Shown in pieces: positions 59,681-64,000 of a stretch of DNA of 64,000 bases. The translations under genes were made by a program, and so were the position numbers. This stretch comes from RGIG8775 sp045128735 (GTDB lineage: Bacteria > Bacillota > Clostridia > Oscillospirales > CAG-272). The stretch covers positions 10,758 through 74,757 of the forward strand of contig JBGVRT010000005.1 of assembly GCA_045128735.1 (NCBI GenBank). Reading direction: 5' to 3'. Numbering within the stretch: position 1 is the stretch's first letter; each line of letters begins with the position of its first letter. The notes under the pieces were generated by a model. It was not told the origin of the DNA, made no database searches, and was given only the letters and a program-made list of their open reading frames with translations.

Positions 59681-61930
59681 TTAACTAACTTTTTTTAATT
59701 TTTCCTGTTCGGTAGCAAAGGCAGTTAAGTATTTACCTATGCGTTCACCGAGTAATGTATTGCGTTTGCCCGTATCGTTCTTGTGAATTGCCATAAACAG
59801 CATACCTTTTTCACCAACCAGAATTACTCTGCGCTTTGCACGGGTAATGGCGGTATAAATAAGATTGCGTTTCAGCATAATTGCGTGACTTCTTATCACC
59901 GGGATGATTACGATATCGTATTCCGAACCCATCGCCTTGTGAATCGTTGTGGCATAGGCGTGTTCAATGTAGCCCATATCCTCAAGTCCGTATTCCACAA
60001 TTCTGTCGGAGCCGAAATCTATCGTAACCTTCATCTCATTCTTGTCGTCCGTGGCAATCTTACGGATAAATCCGATGTCGCCGTTAGATGCCTTTGCGTT
60101 GTTTTTGGTCTGCATTACTTTGTCGTTCTCTCTGAAAAAGCGGCTGCCGATCTTGAGGTCAGGGATCTCTTCGTCTTGAATGGGATTTACCAGTTCACGA
60201 ATTGTTCTGTTCAGCTGATCAACTGCCGTCAGTCCTTCACTACGGAAGGGAGATAGGATCTGTACGTGCTCGATTCCGAAATGCGCTACCTGTTCACAGA
60301 AATGCTGACAAATAATATCTGCCGCTTCTTCTTGGGTTTTGCACTTGAGAAATACAAAGTCATCACCGTAATACAGATTGGTGCTGTCCTCATTGATGCT
60401 CTTGGCATTGTGTGCGATTAAGCTGTCCTTCTTTTGACGGAATATCTCATTCAGCACAGTAACGGGTATCTTGCCGCAATTTATCAGCTCGCGGAATACG
60501 TCTCCCGCACCGACACTTTGGAGCTGATCCACGTCGCCGACCAAAATGACCTTTGTTGTGGCCTTGAGCCGACTGAAAAACTGCTTTGCAAGCCACATAT
60601 CGATCATTGAACTCTCGTCCACGATAATCAGGTCTGCATCAAGCGGCTCTTGGTTTTTATCACGGACAAATCCGCTTTCGCCAAGCAATCCTAAAAGGCT
60701 GTGCAAGGTTTTGGCATCATTTCTGCCTGTACTTTCCGCCATTCGTCTACTTGCTCGTCCCGTAGGTGCTGCCAACAGTATTTTGCGGTCAGGGTAGATT
60801 CGCGAGAACACCTCTATAATGGCTCTGAGGACGGTTGTTTTACCTGTACCGGGAGAACCTGTAATAATAGAGAGATTACTGCGAAATGCCATATAAACCG
60901 CCTCACTCTGCCTTTGCGACAAAGCAATACCGAGGTTCTGCCTGATGGATTCGAGCACTGCTCCAATATCAAGGCTTTCGGGGGGAACTGCAAGCATCTG
61001 AGCGATTTTTCTTGCCGTTTCATCTTCTTGAGAGAAACAAGCTTTTTGATAAATACGCCCTTTGTTGCTTACGATCTCGCCGTTCTGTACCATATCTTCA
61101 AGAACCGCGGCAATTTCTTCAGAAGAAACACGTTGCTCGGGTTTTAGGATACGGTCGTTAAGCAAACGGAAGCTTTCCTTCATTAGCGGCTCCACCTCCA
61201 AATACAAGTGTCCTTCGTCGTTTCGCTTAGTATCGAGGGCTGCGTAAATTGCGCCGTGAATTCGCATCGGAGAGTTGAGCGCGCATTCGCCCTTGCGGAC
61301 AATGGCATCTACTCTCTTAAAGCCGAATCCCGATATCTGACAAAGTTCGAAGGGATTGTTTTTGAGTATGTCCACGCTGCGAGCACCGAAATGCTCATAG
61401 ATCTTCGTTGCCGTTGCCGGTGTGATGTTGTAGGGAGATAGCAAAATCATCAAATCCCGCAAGCATCTGCTTTCCACGTAAGAGCTTTTGATTTCCTCAA
61501 GCTTTTGCGGTGTGATCCCTCTGATTTCCAGAAGTCGTTCAGGCTCGTTTTCGAGTATCCGAAGAGCATCTGCACCGAAACGGTTTACAATAAGCTCCGC
61601 GGTCACATCTCCCACGCCCTTGATTAAGCGAGAAGAAAGATAACCTTTAACACCGTCAAGGGTTTGAGGAACGATCTCCTCACAGCTTTCAACCTGCAAC
61701 TGTTGTCCGTACTTGCCGTTTTGCCATTCGCCGTTCAGTATCATGCTGACTCTATCCGTCTGTGGAAGCTCATATCCCACTGCGGTAAATCGGATGAGTC
61801 TGTCGCGGTGCTGAAAGGCGCTACGTGCTTTTTGCGGTATGGTCTGATCATTTGTTTTTACGCTGATAACACAATACTTACTGACAGGGTTGTAGTAGAT
61901 TGTCTTATCATAAACGCCGGTGTAGCTCAT
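59681..61930 (-). CDS. recD2: RecD2-like superfamily 1B DNA helicase
   Basis: A 749-residue helicase. N-terminal OB and helix-hairpin-helix region (VKGYLSSRLIKGVGDVTAELIV; LLEIRGITPQKLEEI), then SF1 motifs: Walker A GSPGTGKTT at 358-366, DESSMID, GDVDQLQSVGAGDVFRELI, and the final AYATTIHKAMGSEYDIVIIP and YTAITRAKR. This is RecD2 architecture without RecBC partners. ATG 61930 behind GGAGGAG is preferred to the upstream in-frame ATG. It should unwind DNA 5'-3' in replication, repair or recombination of the element. Confidence 0.9.
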   Translation of the reverse strand: MSYTGVYDKTIYYNPVSKYCVISVKTNDQTIPQKARSAFQHRDRLIRFTAVGYELPQTDRVSMILNGEWQNGKYGQQLQVESCEEIVPQTLDGVKGYLSSRLIKGVGDVTAELIVNRFGADALRILENEPERLLEIRGITPQKLEEIKSSYVESRCLRDLMILLSPYNITPATATKIYEHFGARSVDILKNNPFELCQISGFGFKRVDAIVRKGECALNSPMRIHGAIYAALDTKRNDEGHLYLEVEPLMKESFRLLNDRILKPEQRVSSEEIAAVLEDMVQNGEIVSNKGRIYQKACFSQEDETARKIAQMLAVPPESLDIGAVLESIRQNLGIALSQRQSEAVYMAFRSNLSIITGSPGTGKTTVLRAIIEVFSRIYPDRKILLAAPTGRASRRMAESTGRNDAKTLHSLLGLLGESGFVRDKNQEPLDADLIIVDESSMIDMWLAKQFFSRLKATTKVILVGDVDQLQSVGAGDVFRELINCGKIPVTVLNEIFRQKKDSLIAHNAKSINEDSTNLYYGDDFVFLKCKTQEEAADIICQHFCEQVAHFGIEHVQILSPFRSEGLTAVDQLNRTIRELVNPIQDEEIPDLKIGSRFFRENDKVMQTKNNAKASNGDIGFIRKIATDDKNEMKVTIDFGSDRIVEYGLEDMGYIEHAYATTIHKAMGSEYDIVIIPVIRSHAIMLKRNLIYTAITRAKRRVILVGEKGMLFMAIHKNDTGKRNTLLGERIGKYLTAFATEQEKLKKVS

Positions 61931-62163
61931 CTCCGTCTCCTCCAACGCCATCTGATATTATCAATCAAGTTGACACAAGGGACGGCAAGCAGCATACCGA
62001 TAATGATCAACAGCCAAATACCTGCCATGATGATTAGAGGTGTTACCACAAGCCACCAACTCATAGATGTGATGTCAGCAAGCTTAAGAACGGCAAAACA
62101 TACACTCATCGCGATCAGCAGAGGGTTTAGCACGCTTACCTTGGTTTCATTGTTGTTTTTCAT
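61927..62163 (-). CDS. small two-helix membrane protein
   Basis: A 78-residue protein, two membrane helices and a very basic C-terminus (WRWRRRR). AGGAGAGG precedes ATG 62163. Its stop overlaps recD2 by 4 bases. It could help tether DNA-processing proteins to the membrane, but this is not shown. Confidence 0.6.
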   Translation of the reverse strand: MKNNNETKVSVLNPLLIAMSVCFAVLKLADITSMSWWLVVTPLIIMAGIWLLIIIGMLLAVPCVNLIDNIRWRWRRRR

Positions 62164-62179
62164 TTTGTTTCCTCTCCTG

Positions 62180-63238
62180 TCAAGCGGCTTTCTGTGCCTT
62201 TTTCTTGACATAAAATCTTCTTGACTCAGAAACGCTCACAAACTGCTCGTAGATCTCGGGATGCTGCATTTGCAACCTGAACAGATCCTCTTTGCTGATT
62301 GTGGCTTTTTGAACGGGATTGTATGTGATGGTATAATCGGTGTCATCCCGACTGTAAACAGCGGTACAGCACCTACCCATCTCATCAATGATCCTTCCTT
62401 GCAGGCGTTTCATTTCATTTTCCACTCGCTTTACCTCGGCATTAAGTGATGACTTTTCTGCCTGTAACTCCAAATAACGCACGACACTGCTGAAGCTTGT
62501 AAGACTAAGCTCGATTGCCGCAGCGTTAGGATCCGCAGAGCCGAAATGATTTTTAACGCTTTCGATTACCAGATCACCATCCTCGACGTATTGAGGCGGC
62601 GTTCTTGTGAGTATGTGATTGTTCCAAAAGTCGCCTTCAAGAGCAATCAATTCTTCCTCGTAGTCCATATCCCTCACGATGTGGCGAATGATGGTCTCTT
62701 GTTCGCTGTTGCCATATAGACAACAGAAGAACACGTGATTGACATTCATAACCGCCATATAGTGACGTCCTTGGATCTCGTAGTTGACGGGTACAGCTTC
62801 AACACCGTTTACCCACCAATGGTCTGTTGCATTGTAGTTCGTCGTCTTGATTTCAAGAATCGCCGTCTCACCGTTTGGCATCGTGATGAAATAGTCCACG
62901 TCTGCCAACATAAATGGATACTTGGGATGATAAAACATCTTCTTTACCTGATAGATTTCATATCCTGTTCTCACATGGAATATTTCTGCCACCAAGTCCT
63001 CAAGGAGATGTCCCATCTTTTTTTGTACCCAATTTTCTTCGGGGTCCTCGTAGGTTACGATCTTTAACTTATCGTAATACAGATCCCGCGCGGTTTTGAA
63101 GGGCGATACACCGAGAATGGATGCAGCATCACTGCCACCGATTCCACGCCTGCGGTATTCAAGCCAATCTTTTTCCGGCAAATCCGCCGTATCTACAAGC
63201 ACTTGTGGTTTGTAGCTCAAGGTAGAGGCATCTGCCAT
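62180..63238 (-). CDS. YqaJ-family viral recombinase/exonuclease
   Basis: A 352-residue nuclease with GIGGSDAASILGVSPFKTARDLYYDK, then the PD-(D/E)xK core DVDYF ... ILEIKTTNY and QGRHYMAVM, the signature of YqaJ-type 5'-3' exonucleases that pair with RecT-type annealases. The C-terminal third is a coiled coil. ATG 63238 follows GAGGTG. A single-strand annealase is not obvious nearby; the DUF932 protein on the other operon is a possible partner. Confidence 0.85.
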   Translation of the reverse strand: MADASTLSYKPQVLVDTADLPEKDWLEYRRRGIGGSDAASILGVSPFKTARDLYYDKLKIVTYEDPEENWVQKKMGHLLEDLVAEIFHVRTGYEIYQVKKMFYHPKYPFMLADVDYFITMPNGETAILEIKTTNYNATDHWWVNGVEAVPVNYEIQGRHYMAVMNVNHVFFCCLYGNSEQETIIRHIVRDMDYEEELIALEGDFWNNHILTRTPPQYVEDGDLVIESVKNHFGSADPNAAAIELSLTSFSSVVRYLELQAEKSSLNAEVKRVENEMKRLQGRIIDEMGRCCTAVYSRDDTDYTITYNPVQKATISKEDLFRLQMQHPEIYEQFVSVSESRRFYVKKKAQKAA

Positions 63239-63239
63239 A

Positions 63240-63398
63240 TCACGCACCTCGCTTTCGAGCTTGCTTCAGGAATACGTTTTGTCTGTATTCGGGACGCTGG
63301 GGATACTTTGCTTGTTTTCGATTCTCCTTTCTTAAAATTTGCTGCTTCATTTTGGCATTTCGTTTTCCTCGGGAATGCCTTTTGGGGTTGTTGTTCAT
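63240..63398 (-). CDS. small basic protein
   Basis: A 52-residue very basic protein (PKRHSRGKRNAKMKQQILRKENRKQ...), first gene of the minus operon, after the leader terminator. AAAGGTGG lies upstream of ATG 63398; ATG 63434 is an alternative with no ribosome binding site. Ends 2 bases before the YqaJ start. A nucleic-acid-binding role is plausible. Confidence 0.5.
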   Translation of the reverse strand: MNNNPKRHSRGKRNAKMKQQILRKENRKQAKYPQRPEYRQNVFLKQARKRGA

Positions 63399-63464
63399 TC
63401 TTTCACTGAACCACCTTTCATTATTTATTTCCATAGCCGTGTGGCTCTTGGACAAATAAAAAAA

Positions 63465-63709
63465 GCGAGAATGAACTTCCAAAACCTAAATCGGCAGTGG
63501 TGTTTGCAGGTTATGCAAACCAAAATTCATTCTCGCTATGTGTGGGCAAAAAGCCCTATAAAAACAAAAAAGCCAATATATATCTCCCAAAGCTAAAGAG
63601 CATAAGGGTAGCAATACATACTGACTACATACAAAAATAACAACGTGTGCAATGTGAATCAATCACGAATTGTCCTTGCGGACACGCACAAAAAATCAAT
63701 TACAAAAGA
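63465..63709 (-). ncRNA. structured leader RNA with terminator (copy 2 of 2)
   Basis: Read on the minus strand: outer stem TGTGC (63690-63686) / GCACA (63650-63646), hairpin 1 TGTCC-GCAA-GGACA (63684-63671... arms) and hairpin 2 GTGA-TTGAT-TCAC (63666-63654). Shared single-stranded strings with copy 1: GTAATTGATTTTTT, CACATTGCACACGTTGTTA, TTTGTA, CCCTTATG. It ends in a 12-bp terminator stem (AGCGAGAATGAA, 63538-63527 and partner 63476-63465) with a T-run before the first gene. Same layout as copy 1 with compensated stem changes. Confidence 0.75.
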
Positions 63710-63738
63710 ATTATATCACAATATATGGAGTTTGTCAA
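63710..63738 (-). promoter_or_regulatory. strong consensus promoter of the minus-strand operon
   Basis: On the minus strand TTGACA (63738-63733) and TATAAT (63715-63710) with 17-base spacing, matching the promoter at 19232. Confidence 0.85.
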
Positions 63739-63816
63739 GGAGTTTTGCCAATATATTGTGTTTTTGAAAGAAAGCAATACAAACAATGCAATTTATTTGC
63801 TTAATTGTGCTGTGTA

Positions 63817-63848
63817 AAAGAAAAGCCACGGATCATTAAACCCGTGGC
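63817..63848 (-). terminator. intrinsic terminator at right edge
   Basis: On the minus strand GCCACGG / CCGTGGC followed by TTTTCTTTT, ending the gene that enters from the right edge and isolating it from the 63738 promoter. Confidence 0.8.
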
Positions 63849-63871
63849 AAATCTGTTCGACAAATTGGAAT

Positions 63872-64000
63872 TTATCGACCAGCTATGCCTTTTCCAACCA
63901 CATAAATACCAACCAGCATTTCAGCGATTGATATTCCCAATAGAAGTCCTGAGAAAAAGTCTTTTACATTGGAACCGCCAAGCGTATAAGAAAGTGCCTG
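63872..64000 (-). CDS. C-terminal end of a membrane protein (partial)
   Basis: A frame open at the right edge: 42 residues ending GLLLGISIAEMLVGIYVVGKGIAGR, one hydrophobic helix. The start lies outside the window. Family not recognised; it is followed by a terminator. Confidence 0.5.
   Translation of the reverse strand, partial: QALSYTLGGSNVKDFFSGLLLGISIAEMLVGIYVVGKGIAGR

Noticed and set aside
50317..63434. A relaxase in the PcfJ/PcfK operon
   Set aside because: No HUH or MOBP-type motif was seen; PcfJ and PcfK are not relaxases. The relaxase is probably outside the window.
1..64000. tRNA and rRNA genes
   Set aside because: No cloverleaf-like or rRNA-like conserved stretches were noticed while reading both strands.

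Overview
The window looks like part of a conjugative or integrative element, or a large plasmid, of a Gram-positive Bacillota host, most likely a gut clostridium. Evidence: strong AGGAGG-type ribosome binding sites, TTGACA/TATAAT promoters, a Firmicutes-type conjugation set (PrgI/VirB3-like, VirB4, VirD4), PcfJ/PcfK-like proteins, SipW-type signal peptidase with TasA-like substrates, and DUF3268, DUF3789, DUF5131 and DUF932 family proteins that are typical of such elements. No relaxase, oriT, tRNA, rRNA or CRISPR array was seen, so the element probably extends beyond both ends.

Layout. (1) 1-7117, plus strand: end of a Tad-like pilus or secretion cluster (TadB/TadC-like membrane proteins, two pseudopilin-like proteins) followed by a giant secreted InlB-repeat protein. 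(2) 7119-15491, plus: conjugation core with PrgI/VirB3-like protein, VirB4 ATPase, three accessory proteins, VirD4 coupling protein and an S1-domain protein. (3) 15554-17728: small accessory genes. (4) 17729-19160: a DUF4143-type ATPase behind four direct repeats with an exact 23-bp period. (5) 19232-30561, plus: first DNA-processing operon (SSB, DUF932, a sigma-like protein, a methyltransferase-helicase fusion, DUF5131 and small proteins), preceded by a strong promoter, a structured leader RNA and a terminator hairpin. (6) 30618-50240: cargo. It holds an XRE regulator, a SLOG-like protein, a tyrosine recombinase beside a possible invertible promoter, a TetR regulator, then a surface-fibre locus (repeat membrane protein, TasA-like protein, SipW peptidase, three large SipW-dependent adhesins with interchangeable passenger domains, a Thr-rich anchored protein), two AP2-domain proteins and a split sigma pair. 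(7) 63738-50317, minus strand: second DNA-processing operon (YqaJ exonuclease, RecD2 helicase, CHC2 primase, PcfK, PcfJ, M20/M42-like peptidase and others).

The main discovery-type signals are RNA and DNA structures rather than single proteins. The two DNA-processing operons, about 44 kb apart and facing each other, start with the same promoter plus three-way-junction leader RNA plus terminator, with compensatory differences in the stems. Each of the three adhesin genes is followed by the same tandem double hairpin, again with compensatory changes. A recombinase gene is followed by 18-bp inverted sites flanking a promoter. These suggest an element whose replication genes are co-regulated by an RNA attenuator and whose surface cargo may be phase variable and modular. 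All functions are inferred by reading the sequence; no searches or structure predictions were run.
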